In this document: one piece after another, positions 1 to 10,854 of the stretch | Position numbering within the stretch: position 1 is the first letter of the stretch | How the letters are laid out: each line of letters starts with the position of its first letter | NCBI GenBank assembly: GCA_921293015.1 | Contig: OV121088.1 | Coordinates: 39,680,836-39,744,835, forward strand | Reading direction: 5' to 3' | DNA: 64,000 nucleotides | From: Phorcus lineatus | Lineage: Eukaryota; Mollusca; Gastropoda; Trochida; Trochidae | Made by a program: the position numbers and the translations under genes | The notes under the pieces: generated by a model | Databases searched by the model: none | The model's input: only the letters and a program-made list of their open reading frames with translations | What the model was told of the DNA's origin: nothing

Positions 1-2560
1 AATGGCATTTTGTTGATAACAACGCAGTCAGATACCAAACACAAAAGACCCAGACCCACAAAAGACCCATAAATAAAATGTAAAAACTGTAAAAAAAAAT
101 TGTGCTGTAGTCAGGTCGTATTTAAAAAGACAATCTAACCTTTCGTATTCAAAATGGTCAAACAGGCGAGTAAATTGTTAGATGAGTAACATATTACCAT
201 TAAACGCCTTAACAAAGACAGTAAGTGATTGTCAAAGAGCAGTCCGATCTACTACACAACCCAATCTAGACAACTGGGATTTCCTTAAGAGAACAGTAGT
301 GCAATAAACATATACATGTATTTCACCAATTTTTAACGTTTTATCTCTTTTCAAAGCTTCACAAATATTCCAACTAAGAGATCAATGTAAAAATATTTCA
401 TTTATTTATGACAAGTGTTTACAAAACACATGATTTGACTCCTAAATGTTATCTTTTAGTTATAAGCATTCGGTTTACTTTTCATAATATTGCTTTATTT
501 AAGGAAACGTGTATATGTATATGCAATGTTCATCTCTAAATTCTCTTTCAAAGATCCTCATTTTAAATACTGGCAACCTTTTCAAAGATATGTCTGAGAC
601 AATCCTTTACATCAAATCTTAAAACTGTTTGTTTGACAGGTATTTTGACAAGAACGGGCGTCAAAAGAAAATTGGATATTTTACACGTAGCCTTTCTCTA
701 TGAATCACCCGTAAAGATATAAGTGTAGCCATATCACTTATTTATTGTGTAGATATTTGCCCGTACAAATTATAAGTGTTTGTCAGATAGATTTTGAATC
801 ATAAACATGTAAGTGCATACGAACAATAACAAGTGTTTCCTGGATCTTAATATGAAAAGGAAAAATACAATAGGAACAGTAATTGATCATATGCATTTGA
901 TTTGACGTCATAAATATTGTAATATTCATAATATGTTATGAACATCATATGTTATGTACATATATTGGTTGCCATTGTGACAGAGGTTTACAATCCATTG
1001 AATCACTGTCTGTTTTATACTAACATTTCTACATTCTAAAACGACGATTTTCGTGAACTTATATTTCATAACGGGCAATGTATAACCATCGAATGTGTTG
1101 TGCATTTTTTTACTCTATTTAGTAATAAATCAGTTGTTTATCTAAAAACTTTAATTATAAATTCTTAGTGTATATAATCAATCAATCAGTAGCGTTCCAC
1201 AGGGCTATACGATCCAACCATCGTCACTCCTTGAATATTTCAGTAGTTGAAGTCGTATTCAACTAAGCAGCCCGATTTGAATAAACCAATTAAACTGTAG
1301 TGTTGATTGAATCAGCAGTCTATAAAGGAAAACCACACACATAGTTTGATTATGCGTTTAAGAAATCGGCTTCCAATGTGAGCTTTTCGCGCAAACTGGT
1401 CTCTATTCTGTGATGCAGATTGCGGACAATCCTATGAATTTTCAACCATTTTTTTTTCTGACGGTGATTTAAAGAATGGATTCCAACAATGACATATAAA
1501 GACTTGTGTGGTTATTTATATTTGGATAGAATTATAGGACATTTGATTTGAAATCATCTTTTTCAGATGAATCGTCACGTCAACGATATTTGAATAATAA
1601 AACAAAATAAGCTAGCAATGACACACGGTAGTACATCATAGCTTGATATTCTGAATCTTTATATACATGTCATCTTAATTGATCTACACCGTGTAATCGA
1701 ATCAAACAGTAACATTGATAACATTTAAGGAAATCAATAAAGTGTTAACCACTTTGTTTACATATTCATCAAAATTTCCAATGAATTCACCCGAAGCATG
1801 ACACATTGCCAAATACATAACATAATATGAGAAGAATATGTAATTTTCCATTTAAGATATTTTCATCATGATAATTATAATCTTTTCAGCAAGGCTATTG
1901 ACTCATGGGTGAAAGAACATGAAGAATGAACAAATCTTAATCAGGAAGAATATAGGTAAAAAAACAAGTCTTATGACACCATGTTGAGTGGTTTTTCATT
2001 TGTTGTAATCATTTCTAAAAAGGCGAATTCATAATTACACGTTTATTTGGACAGGCGTATTCATCTAGCATTTTTGTAAATTAGGCACATAAACGGGAAA
2101 TCAAACCCGTATTTGTCATTTCAAGACTATGAAAGTAAATCCTAAATAAATTCCAAAATTGTTAGACAATTTATTAATCTCCAACAATCTTCCGATTTAC
2201 GATTGAAGTTTGACTTTTGAATGGTTTTATTCGTCGAAATGAATCAGTATTCAGTATATAATTCCAGTTATGAAGGAACATATGTGTTCCCTGTCATTTC
2301 AGATACTATTGAATAACAACATTTTCCTGTAAGTTTGTAAAGGTCAAACATAACTGAACTATTAGAAAAGAACAATTTTCTTATTTCTGAGCCACAAGTG
2401 ATTAACCCTACTATCCATATTGAGTGGCATATTATAAGATATCTCCGTATTCGACCCAAATGCATAGACTAAAACACCATCAAAGTGACTTTAGCCAAAG
2501 AGGAGTTTAATATTCATTTGGTATTGGTCCTAATCCCGATGCATATTCGCATTATAGATT
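1..2560. other. Gene-free stretch, nothing recognised
   Basis: AT-rich DNA with short homopolymer runs and frequent stops in all frames. I see no repeat boundary, RNA gene or convincing coding frame. A single CRE-like TGACGTCA lies near 903-910 and is unremarkable alone. Confidence 0.5.
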
Positions 2561-2583
2561 GACATTCTTAGATATCTAAGAGC

Positions 2584-2946
2584 AATGAGATTAACTTCAT
2601 AATAACACGGCATCAGCAAATCTGGTTGTTTCAGTATTGATACAAGTGAAATAGTTACCTCATATCTGGTTCTATAGGCTAAATCCTGATTTCCATATTG
2701 AATGCTTATGGTAATGATATCAGCATTGGAAAAGACATCACACGTTAAACGAGTACCAACCATCTGCATATACTATCATTATAACCAATGAACAACGTGA
2801 GGACCGAAAGACGAAAACATAGTTATTGTATTATTGTCTAAAATCAACCACATAAGACGAGTCATTGCTCCAACCTATAGCTGGACTATGCAGTAATGAG
2901 ATGGTTTAACAATGCTTTGAGCATCAACAAATCTGGTCCTCCCCAT
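2584..2946 (+). repeat. Two decayed copies of a short exon-like repeat
   Basis: Near 2,584-2,635 and 2,892-2,946 are sequences resembling the exon-like stretch at 5,012-5,086. Both keep the ATGAGA start region and the word CAAATCTGGT, matching CAAATCCGGT in the later copy. The second copy is preceded by CAG and reads MRWFNNALS, against MRWFNTAMS in the later copy, then drifts into low-complexity residues. They could be duplicated exons in decay or fragments of a dispersed element. Confidence 0.3.
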
Positions 2947-2949
2947 GTT

Positions 2950-4650
2950 AAATGTTATATAAATGCAAACTATCAAATAAAAACCAACAAACAGAATAAT
3001 AGTATTGATTTAACTTGATTAGATAATGTCATAATGCGTAGGACAACCATCCTCCTTATCCGCCCTGTTTGCTATATTTGAGTATTTGTCCTATTTTGTT
3101 ATATCAAGTTAGTCTTGGCATGCTATTCTTCAAAATGACATCTATGCTCTCGTCCAAAAAACAAGAATGGTATATCGATCAAAATCTTACTGTCTGTCGC
3201 CTGATCTTTGAAGAACTTCTTTTCTTCGGATCAAAGGTTCTTTAGTTCTCAAGTCATACTGCTTATTTTCCTTTAAAAAGTGTTTTACTTAGACAGGCAA
3301 TGGCGTAGTTTGTTATCCAACAGAGACAATAATAAATGTCAAGCACGTTTTTGAGTGGGACCTATAGAAATGGGTGTCATGTCTTCACTGTAAAGAACAT
3401 ATTACGTTTAAGTAACATTTTTGCAAAATCAAATGAAATGAAAACTGGACCATGTAGTTTACAGCATTCTTTGAGATAGAGACTGTCATCCATGTTTGTA
3501 AATTTAAGTCTTACTTAAACGAATTTCAACCCTCTGAACAATGGTGATCCTGATATTTCTCATAGAACTTTGAAACTTTTTATGGTTGTCAAATGAAATT
3601 ATAAAATTGCATACCTATTCTACATAGACTTCAGCATGATATCCATTCATCAAAATTGAGAGTTTACTATACAACATTAATCATGGCATTTGCTTACATG
3701 TTTTTTTTTTCGTGGTACATATCATGTAAAAGACCACGTGGGGGGATATTTATGTAGACCAATTGGTAGTCCAGGAAGGATTAAAAGAGTTGCGACTGTC
3801 TTTGAAAGCCAACTTCCCTTATTAAAGATGATAAAAAGCTTAAATGTTAGGTCTAAACACCCCATTATCATACCAAGTTGACATATCTGAACACCTATGG
3901 TAGTATCATAGCCTGAGAAGAATCAGTTTGTGTCGTTAAAGACTGCCTTAATATCTTTGAAGCTCTATTTTGTGAATTCATAATGACTGTTCATTACATT
4001 TAATACAGCAGTTTTATAGACTGGTAGACTGTGGAATTTTCTTTTATGGCAATGTTATCATAATTAAATGCTTAAAAAATACTGTTACGTCCTCTATTCC
4101 ACAAGATAAATTTCATAAGAAAACATCAGGAAAAGTATTGATTCTATTCCTTGCTGAGCCTCTTGTACGAGGTACATCTATTTTTGTAATGTGGTTTTTA
4201 ATTAAAAAATCTGTGCGCATTGAAATATTTGTTTTTTTAATTATAAAATTTTCTTGTGTCTAATGTGCTGATTCAGTCGTCAATGGTTTACATTGTTTTC
4301 ATCGTTGTTGTGAAATCAACGTTTTATACTCAATGAATTGCGAACACAATCGTTCATAAAATGAATTCCGTCTACTGCTTCTAGATTGGTCGAATTTTGT
4401 AACGCAATTAACCTGACAAAGATGCCATTTGACTGATGCTAATACCCAAGTTAAACTTATCCTCAGCATGAGAGAGGATCGACATAAACATAATAGAGTT
4501 TTGTCTTCATTGGCTGAATTCAATTAACCTTCTTAACCCATCCCATGACACGGAAACGCTCTTCTGTTATTCTGAACTGGATATCAATATTCACAACATA
4601 ACATGACACGTAAAATGGTATTTACGTACGCGATGACAGAATACAACTGA
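2950..4650. other. Gene-free stretch, nothing recognised
   Basis: AT-rich sequence. A 63-codon frame at 3,690-3,881 (+) has no signal peptide, domain or splice support that I can see, and its length is expected by chance here. No mobile-element ends were found. Confidence 0.4.
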
Positions 4651-4655
4651 ACACA

Positions 4656-4894
4656 TTAGGGATTCCAAGAAGTGTTCAGAGATCTTCTGAGAATTACATT
4701 ACCAAATCGAAATGCAACTAGCAGCCTCACAAACAGCTCAAAACAATGCTCACAGATAGAGAGGGCATTTTGCAGCAAACATTTGACCTCATTGAGATAA
4801 CACCAAAAACTGACTTTCTTTCCTGTTTCAGTCATCCGTCTAAGTCCGTAAATGTCAGTAAATGTCGGAATCCACCTCAACTCATCAAACATTG
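4656..4894 (-). CDS. Candidate terminal exon, unrecognised product
   Basis: On the minus strand a long T-rich tract ending in TTTACTTTAACAG stands directly before an open frame that starts CA-ATG and runs 78 codons to a TAA. The acceptor is good: a pyrimidine-rich stretch of more than 15 bases with no AG before the junction. The peptide begins MFDELRWIPTFTDIYGLRR and is mixed in composition, with tryptophans, several cysteines and a hydrophobic middle, rather than low-complexity. I recognise no domain. No partner exon was identified upstream on the minus strand. The length is within chance for six frames in 64 kb, so the acceptor is the main support. It could be a last exon, a decayed one, or coincidence. 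Confidence 0.22.
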
Positions 4895-5011
4895 CTGTTA
4901 AAGTAAAAAATAATAAGAAAAATTTATAAAATATGGATTTAGGCTGTTACATGGGATATTTAATGTGAGTTTAGTTAGTTACAGTCATAAATCACTTTCC
5001 TTGTCTTTCAG

Positions 5012-5086
5012 TAATGAGATGGTTTAACACTGCAATGAGCTGCTATAGGGCATCGGCAAATCCGGTCCTTTTACGATGTCACAAAG
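5012..5086 (+). CDS. Candidate internal exon, symmetric phase 1-1
   Basis: A tract CTTTCCTTGTCTTTCAG precedes 75 bases that are open in one frame and end AAAG before GTAATA, a workable donor. The frame reads xTA-ATG and gives MRWFNTAMSCY followed by RASANPVLLRCHK. At exactly 25 codons with phase 1 at both ends it could be skipped or duplicated without shifting the frame, which fits two decayed look-alikes at 2.58 and 2.89 kb. The product is not recognised. An alternative is that this is a short dispersed repeat whose ends resemble splice sites by chance. Confidence 0.25.
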
Positions 5087-5307
5087 GTAATATTGAACAA
5101 CGACCCAATTAATATCATTTTTATCTAACAAGTGAGTTATTTGGTATGTAATGAGCTAAAGCGAATTAGATACTGATACCATTCACAAGTTTCATAAAAA
5201 AGTAATTAAATAAACTGAGTTTAGTTTCTATTTTATTCTCCGCTTAAATTATATTTAAGAAAAAAAACCCATTAAAGCGAACACAATATACAGGTTCCAC
5301 GTTAAAC

Positions 5308-5412
5308 CATCCTGCTATATCAGCGTAAATGAATCCGCTCTCGCGTCTTCCTAATAACCTGATCTCTTTCAAGCCAAAACCCTCGTATCGCTAGCTATCT
5401 AACAAGGCAATG
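5308..5412 (+). mobile_element. MITE left end, 9-bp-TSD family (truncated)
   Basis: Starts CATCCTGCTATATCAGCG and follows the left arm of the complete copy at 10,534-10,845 as far as ATCGCTAGCTATCTAAC. The right half is absent, so this is a single-ended remnant. The sequence after it, including the candidate exon from 5,410, is not part of the element, although the first bases of that frame may be element-derived. Confidence 0.7.
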
Positions 5413-5545
5413 ACTGACACATCAAAGAAGAAAAGACATCCCTTCTTGAGACACTCGAGATCTGCACCGCCCTTGGCCAGGCTCACGAGGGAGTCATTTT
5501 ACAGAACCTTCACTTTGGAAGAAGGATATTCCAAAAATGCGAGAG
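5410..5545 (+). CDS. Candidate 5' or internal exon, unrecognised
   Basis: From ATG at 5,410 a frame stays open for 45 codons to a junction GCGAGAG|GTAATGC, a reasonable splice donor. The codons are richer in G+C than the surroundings. The peptide is basic, with MTDTSKKKRHPFLRHSRS at the start and the segment RESFYRTFTLEEGYSK before the donor, which looks like real protein rather than AT-rich noise. An in-frame TAG lies 18 bases upstream. The ATG may sit on the frayed edge of the adjacent transposon remnant, so the true exon may start at an AG a few codons in (TCAAAG|AAG). The DNA just beyond the donor belongs to a dispersed repeat also found at 12.3-12.5 kb. No family recognised. Confidence 0.3.
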
Positions 5546-5559
5546 GTAATGCATCAAAC

Positions 5560-5770
5560 TAAACAAACAAACATTGACAAATAATCTATGCTTCGCGGGA
5601 AAACATTAAACATTAACATTAAAAATGTCTTACGTAGGTGTTTTCTTAAACAAAACAAAACGGCTAAACACTGCATTTCCATGTGCAGAAGATCACCTTG
5701 TCCGTTTCAGGTGTTAAGGTGCTTTGACTCATTGTTATCGTCAAGACAACAGCCTACTTAGGTACTAATG
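5560..5770 (-). repeat. Dispersed repeat, inverted partner of 12.3 kb
   Basis: The reverse complement aligns with 12,296-12,520, sharing GGCTGTTGTCTTGAC, AATGAGTCAAAG and ACAAGGTGATC. Similarity stops close to the donor of the candidate exon on one side and at the SINE on the other. No terminal repeats seen, so the class is unknown. Confidence 0.6.
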
Positions 5771-6080
5771 GAGTTGAGGTAATATAGGGTTTAACGCCGC
5801 TTTCAAGAGTATTTCACTTATATCGCGGCCGCTAGTATTATTGCGGGGAGAAAGCTCGCAAAGTCATTTTGGCTATGCATTGCGGCGAAACCTGCGTGCA
5901 TCGGTCGGAACTAGCGAACCATGGGTGCTACTGCGTCGATATTCAGTGTAGCATTGCACCCAAACCTTACTGCGTGTAGAACAGTTCTCTACTGGAGTCA
6001 AAGATGCCGAACCTCTGGCGGGATTCGAAACAGGGATCTCTTGATCGAACGCGCTAACCACTGCGCTTTCCTGCCTCCCT
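5771..6080 (-). mobile_element. tRNA-derived SINE
   Basis: Read on the minus strand it begins with a tRNA-like head: an A-box-like CAGTGGTTAGCGCG near 6,045-6,065 and a B-box-like GTTTCGAATCCCGCC near 6,015-6,030. It ends in CTTGAAAGCGGCGTTAAAC near 5,790 with a short C/A-rich tail. This 3' module recurs at 31.6, 32.2 and 56.2 kb, and I recall similar ones from bivalve and gastropod SINEs. No clear target-site duplication. Open frames across it are by-products of its G+C content. Confidence 0.75.
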
Positions 6081-6225
6081 TATTGTCCAACAATTTTTCT
6101 AATGTCCTTCCGGTATATGATGTCTTTATGGAAAGTCTTATTTTACGTGTACAACAAATATATATTTGGCGTAATGATGTGGCTAATTTATAAGACGCCG
6201 AGGCCAAAATTACATTATGTGATCG

Positions 6226-6558
6226 ATGTTTGCTATAATGCTTCTGTTGATAATTGTTATCAATTTAGTGTTTATTAATGAACCAGTAACGACAGGAACT
6301 GTCGATATGTGTCCTTTAGTGTGTTGGAACAAAGTGTGCTGGTTGTTCCAGCACAATAACCAGCGCCAGCATATCACGTTTGTTTTTAAAATGAGTACAC
6401 TTAACAATGTTGTCAACTATAAAGAAGTACCGATCGTCCGCAGATTGTTTCATTCATTTATATCAGTGTATGGACTTACGTATAAGCACGGTTACACGCG
6501 ATGTGTTAAAATACTGTGTCTAAATCGTTATTGTTACTCAAAATGCAGGTTTTACTGA
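6226..6558 (+). CDS. Open frame with signal-like start, doubtful
   Basis: A 110-codon frame begins MFAIMLLLIIVINLVFI, which resembles a signal peptide or membrane anchor, and holds seven cysteines after it: three near residues 48-58 and four near the C-terminus. That outline fits a small secreted protein, but I recognise no family. A frame of this length is expected a few times by chance in 64 kb of such AT-rich DNA. It starts about 145 bases past the SINE. Part of it (TGCTGG...CCAGCA) is a small hairpin. No promoter or splice evidence seen. Confidence 0.12.
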   Translation: MFAIMLLLIIVINLVFINEPVTTGTVDMCPLVCWNKVCWLFQHNNQRQHITFVFKMSTLNNVVNYKEVPIVRRLFHSFISVYGLTYKHGYTRCVKILCLNRYCYSKCRFY

Positions 6559-6559
6559 T

Positions 6560-7265
6560 CATAATGATGAGGACTTTGGTTAGGCTTAATCATCTGATCT
6601 TTAGGGGTGAACTAATCAGTAGTGCTGAACCAGTAATGAAAACCGCCTCTCAATGCAAAACTGACAATAAGCATGTCGTCTGGTTGTAGCAAATCACGAA
6701 AAATATAGAAGACGTTACACAAGGCAATTTAATGCTACATGTTCAAAGGTACATTGTTCTAAAACACAACATCTGAATTAAAGTTACATTTCTAGAATTT
6801 ACCCATAATTCAATATGTGAATAACTTCAAGATTAGAAATCGGATGAAATTGAAACCAAGTTATCCATGCAGATTCGAAATCGTTATCGAGAACCTTAGC
6901 GCCATGAGGTCAAAGACATTTTTCACCAGTCATTTATTGTGCGATTGTTGACCTTAATAACCTCAGGCAACCCGTACTCTTCTACTAAAGTTGCATCAAA
7001 AGTCTCAAAGAGAAGTGGAATAAGTGTATCGAGATTATTTTGAAAATTAAAAGTGAAAAATTGGTTATGTCAGTTCCGTTTATTTATATTTAAGTTGCAA
7101 CATCTATTTAACCCACAGTATATCGATTTGACGAAGAGCCACCGAAAATGGTGAACTCTTTCAAATATATACAAATACAAAATTCACACCATATAAGTTC
7201 CAAATGGAATGTCAAATTACTACCAAACAAATTCAAATTACAATGTAACAATCAAAAGAATGTTA
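6560..7265. other. Gene-free stretch, nothing recognised
   Basis: AT-rich sequence with no convincing frame, repeat end or RNA gene. Confidence 0.45.
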
Positions 7266-7267
7266 GA

Positions 7268-7400
7268 TATAGATAGATAGAAGTTTAATCAGTATAAAGG
7301 CCACGGGCCCATGTACAAAATGTACACGACACATTTGATCAAGTACAGGTTTGGTGCTTACAAATGAAACGTGGTTAGAGCTGCTCTTCGGCAGAGTCTA
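7268..7400 (-). mobile_element. Probable LINE 3' end with (CTAT)n tail
   Basis: On the minus strand a G+C-richer segment (GGGCCCGTGGCC, ending CTGATTAAACTT) runs straight into a short CTAT/TATC microsatellite at 7,268-7,283. Ending in a microsatellite instead of poly(A) is typical of several LINE clades (CR1/L2 and RTE types). No reverse-transcriptase frame is present. The layout parallels 45.5-45.7 kb. Confidence 0.4.
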
Positions 7401-7439
7401 AAAAATAAGTTAACAAAAGAATGTTGAGAGACAGCCGTC

Positions 7440-8008
7440 GAAACTTACAATTGCCCTCCACGAAGATCAGGTCCTAAGTGAAGCTACCATTTGGTTCTCA
7501 GCACGGGCAGCAACGAAACATGTCAGTTATAGCTGCTTTTCAGTCCAATAAGATGGCATTTGAAATATATTATATTATATTTATATATTTTACCGTCATT
7601 TAAAACTGAATAATCAATTCTAATTGAAACCCTCGACGTTTGATTCGTCCCCAAACAAAACAAAAAGTTCGGGAGTAGTAACGCATGAGTTGGTACACAT
7701 TTGCGGAACCAAATATATAATTTGTAGGCAGCTGTCGCAAACTAAATGATCAAATAAACATTCACATGAAACTAGGTCCGATGGAAATGGAATGGCGAAG
7801 AGTAGTGAAGTATGACACCTTCTTTGTAACATAACATTGCGATCTCGAGGCAAATAACCCATCAATGTAACTGATCATTGCCTCGTTTTCTTTCTATTTT
7901 AGTTTCATTAAAGGTGTGTTGGTGTAATTTGCATTTCGATCGTTGTTAAATATATTTTTCTATGAGACATACCTAACTTTATTCATCCTAACAATGATTT
8001 GATCTAAT
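7440..8008. other. Gene-free stretch
   Basis: Nothing recognised. An 81-codon minus-strand frame at 7,620-7,865 has no splice or domain support. Confidence 0.4.
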
Positions 8009-8018
8009 GTCCATAGCA

Positions 8019-8258
8019 CATAGGCGTGTATCACTTAGTAACAGCTTTAGAAAGACATATATACCGATCGACCCTACCCTACTTAGAAAAAGATTGAGAA
8101 AGACATATATACACCTATAGACCCTACCCTACTACTATATAAAGGGATAAGGCCTATACGTATATATGTCTTTCTAAAGCTATTTCTAAGTAGGAGTTTA
8201 GGGCCTACAGGTATAATGTCTTTCTAAAGCTATTTTGTAAGCGATACAAGCCTCTGTG
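8019..8258. mobile_element. Foldback MITE with 10-bp duplication
   Basis: The two halves (about 8,019-8,138 and 8,140-8,258) are near reverse complements, sharing AGCTTTAGAAAGACAT blocks and ends CATAGGCGTGTATC and CACAGAGGCTTGTATC. The flanks carry the same 10 bases, GTCCATAGCA, at 8,009-8,018 and 8,259-8,268, which marks an insertion. Almost the whole 240 bp is arm, with no coding capacity. A 9-10 bp duplication with long arms fits Mutator-like (MULE) elements. This is a different sequence family from the 312-bp element at 10.5 kb. Confidence 0.8.
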
Positions 8259-8269
8259 GTCCATAGCAA

Positions 8270-9200
8270 TGAATTAAATTTGTTAACATAGTTTTACAAA
8301 AGCTATAAATAGTATCAAATATACAAATATTGCCTCGTATCAATTATAATTCAAGAACTGTCGAAACATACATAGCAAATAAATGTTGCACCCCCGGCCC
8401 AACATTTATACCTTATATTAGTACCTAATATCATTTTCAGCAATAAAAGGAGACATTGGTTGAATTACACACTAACGACATATAAAAGCATATTTCTTCA
8501 AGGAAAAATTATGTTGACATTTTGAAAAAGTACAACTAAAGTTGCAATGGTACTGGTTTTTAGTACGAGTCACTTAACTGTAGATTTCGCGGAGCTACAT
8601 CTACATGTAATTGGACGTCCCTATTTAAAATGAATTAAATGTCTCTGCTTTTCCTTCTTCTTCTTCGATATAACTGTTCTATTGGTTGAAATAAACAATG
8701 ACGATGACGAGTCCTCTTCTCACAAGTAAAATTTCCCAGATAGAACATTACACAAATTTTTCATATTATAAAGCATTAGGTAGTTTTTTTTAGACATATG
8801 TCTTTATAAGATATGTCATCTAATTAGCCTTTGCACACATGTACATATATTGTGTTTGTAATTTGATATGACCTCGGTGTTCAGTTAAGCATAGAAAGTG
8901 TACATACAAATATGGTAACTGGTATACACTGTATGTCCCAATTTTCAATATATACTGTACATGTAGTGCTATAAAACGCAATGTTCACTCTGTTGATAAT
9001 TTTTACTTGATTGATTATGGCCTTTCAGGCGGTATATAACATAAACATCTAGCTGGAGACTAAAATATAACCGTTCCATTTTGTCCGGTATTTATTTAAT
9101 GTACTACAAAACGCCGACAAACAAAATGAACACATGTACATGTACGGAACACATTGTTAGACCCGAACATTATAAACGTTTCCCAATGAGCTTGATCTGG
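8270..9200. other. Gene-free stretch
   Basis: AT-rich DNA with scattered ACATGTACATG words, common in mollusc genomes. No element ends, RNA gene or frame with support. Confidence 0.4.
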
Positions 9201-9203
9201 TAA

Positions 9204-9405
9204 CGGACAGACCGCCTCGGATTAGGATCTCCAACTTTATCGCTATACAGCTCAACCGTGTCGCATCAGAAAGGTCATTTCCGGGATAAGTTTGCAGTAA
9301 AATTTAAAGAACGATGGGAAAACCCTGCAAACGAACTGCGATACCATCGGATAAATATTGGAAAATTACTCCCATGGCTTCTCTCTGCCACTGTAGTTAA
9401 ATATT
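9204..9405 (+). CDS. Candidate exon with hydrophobic C-terminal segment
   Basis: After an in-frame TAA at 9,201 a frame remains open for 67 codons to a strong donor-like TATT|GTAAGAG at 9,406. The peptide contains GHFRDKFAVKFKERWENPAN, then RYHRINIGKLLPWLLSATVV. It is a charged stretch followed by a hydrophobic run that could begin a membrane helix. Codon content (CGG, CTG, CCA-TGG, CTC-TCT-GCC) is unlike the surrounding DNA. There is no ATG at the start, so it would be an internal exon, entered perhaps at CGGATTAG or CTATACAG, or read from an upstream start. No family recognised and no second exon located. Of the exon-like pieces in the first 23 kb this is among the most convincing. Confidence 0.35.
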
Positions 9406-9409
9406 GTAA

Positions 9410-10520
9410 GAGATTATATTGTTGTTTTAAACTCTCACTCATTTGTTAACTTGACATTTAAATTAGATCCTTATCAATTGACTATCAATAACTTTAATTG
9501 CGACAGCCTTTGAAAAGCCTGTATATCAATGTTTCTTCCATGCGTATATATTAAATTGAGGTATCAGTTGTTTAGTTGTTCATGAAATATACATGTATAT
9601 GGAATTAAACATGTTTTCGTGGACAATTCATATTATCAATATCAAGAGTTGATTTTGATTTATTCACCCCTTAAAACAAAAACAATACATATTTATGACA
9701 CATTCAGCTTCTTCCGTCACGTGAACAACCTCATGAAAATTCAAAGTCACATGATCACATGTCCAAGAAGACCATTCTTCTACGTCAATAATAGGTCTTT
9801 TGGAGATACATATAATATACAAACTGAATACAAAATATAACTACACTGTTTTAATCAATAAAATTTTGTTACTCTCATATTTTGAAAAGTCATCAAATCA
9901 TTTGATTCAAAGATGTCACAAGGTTAAGTATCTACAATTCCAACAGTACATTTTAACACTTTCAGTGACATATGAAAACGATTCATGTCCGAATAAGAAG
10001 GGGAATATCTATTTTGAACTGCTTTCTACATGAATCATACTGCGGAAAATTTTCTACTGAATAAATCAATTAAAAATCGGCAGGGGTATTGGAATGGACA
10101 TCTTTAATTATTTATTTCAAAATGAAAAGGTAAAACAAATTCATTTGTGAGGAAAATGAAACCATCTGGAGACCAGGCCTGTTCTGTGATACTAAAAACA
10201 TTTCTATTTTATGCTCTCTGGAGTGATAGATGTATTTGTGAATATATTGGCTGTTGCACAAATGTGTTTCCTAAACCAATTGAATCCCCTGAGTATCACT
10301 TAGGAACTGAAACTGAATGAAGCTGTCACTAATAAATGCGAACTACGTTGGCGAATCAAATGCGTATAAATAGTTCGATTGCCTCTCAGTGCAAGGACAA
10401 GGGCTTGAAGAACTGAATAATCAAATCAATTTTAAAAGTTCATTTTAAACAAAGTTCATATATGTTTTGTTTTAAAATGATACAAAGACTATTATTTATT
10501 TCAACATGGTTACAGGTGTA
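9410..10520. other. Gene-free stretch
   Basis: AT-rich. Overlapping 73- and 77-codon frames at 9.62-10.03 kb are tyrosine- and asparagine-rich in line with base composition and lack other support. Confidence 0.4.
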
Positions 10521-10533
10521 AGAAGCTTTGCAA

Positions 10534-10845
10534 CATCCTGCTAAATTAGCTCTCGTTCCTTCCTTATACCCTGATTTGTTTCAAGCCAAAACCTTCGTAT
10601 CGCTAGCTATCTAAAACCATAAAAAGAGATGACTGGCATTCAGCAACAGCGGCACAACCCGGATGGACAATTCTGTTGAGTTCAAGCTGTAGCTTCAAGC
10701 TCCTTAATTAGCAACATTTTGTTGGTTGAAAAAATAACAGGCCACGAATATCAAGCCGACGGTCATACGAGGGTTTCAGTCCAAAAGAGATCAGGGTATT
10801 AGGAAGGAGCGAGGGCAGATTCATAAACGCTGATTTAGCATGATG
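10534..10845. mobile_element. Complete 312-bp MITE with 9-bp TSD
   Basis: Bounded by GCTTTGCAA (10,525-10,533) and GCTTTGTAA (10,846-10,854), a 9-bp duplication with one mismatch. The ends are CATCCTGCT and AGCATGATG. The arms extend about 85 bases inward, with the left arm passing through CCTGATTTGTTTCAAGCC and the right through its complement. No coding capacity. The duplication length and long arms fit a non-autonomous Mutator-like element. Other copies lie at 5.3, 15.3 and 16.3-16.9 kb. Confidence 0.85.
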
Positions 10846-10854
10846 GCTTTGTAA

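Noticed and set aside
5873..6207. Frames of 62-90 codons on both strands around 6.0 kb
   Set aside because: They lie in the SINE, whose G+C content keeps frames open.
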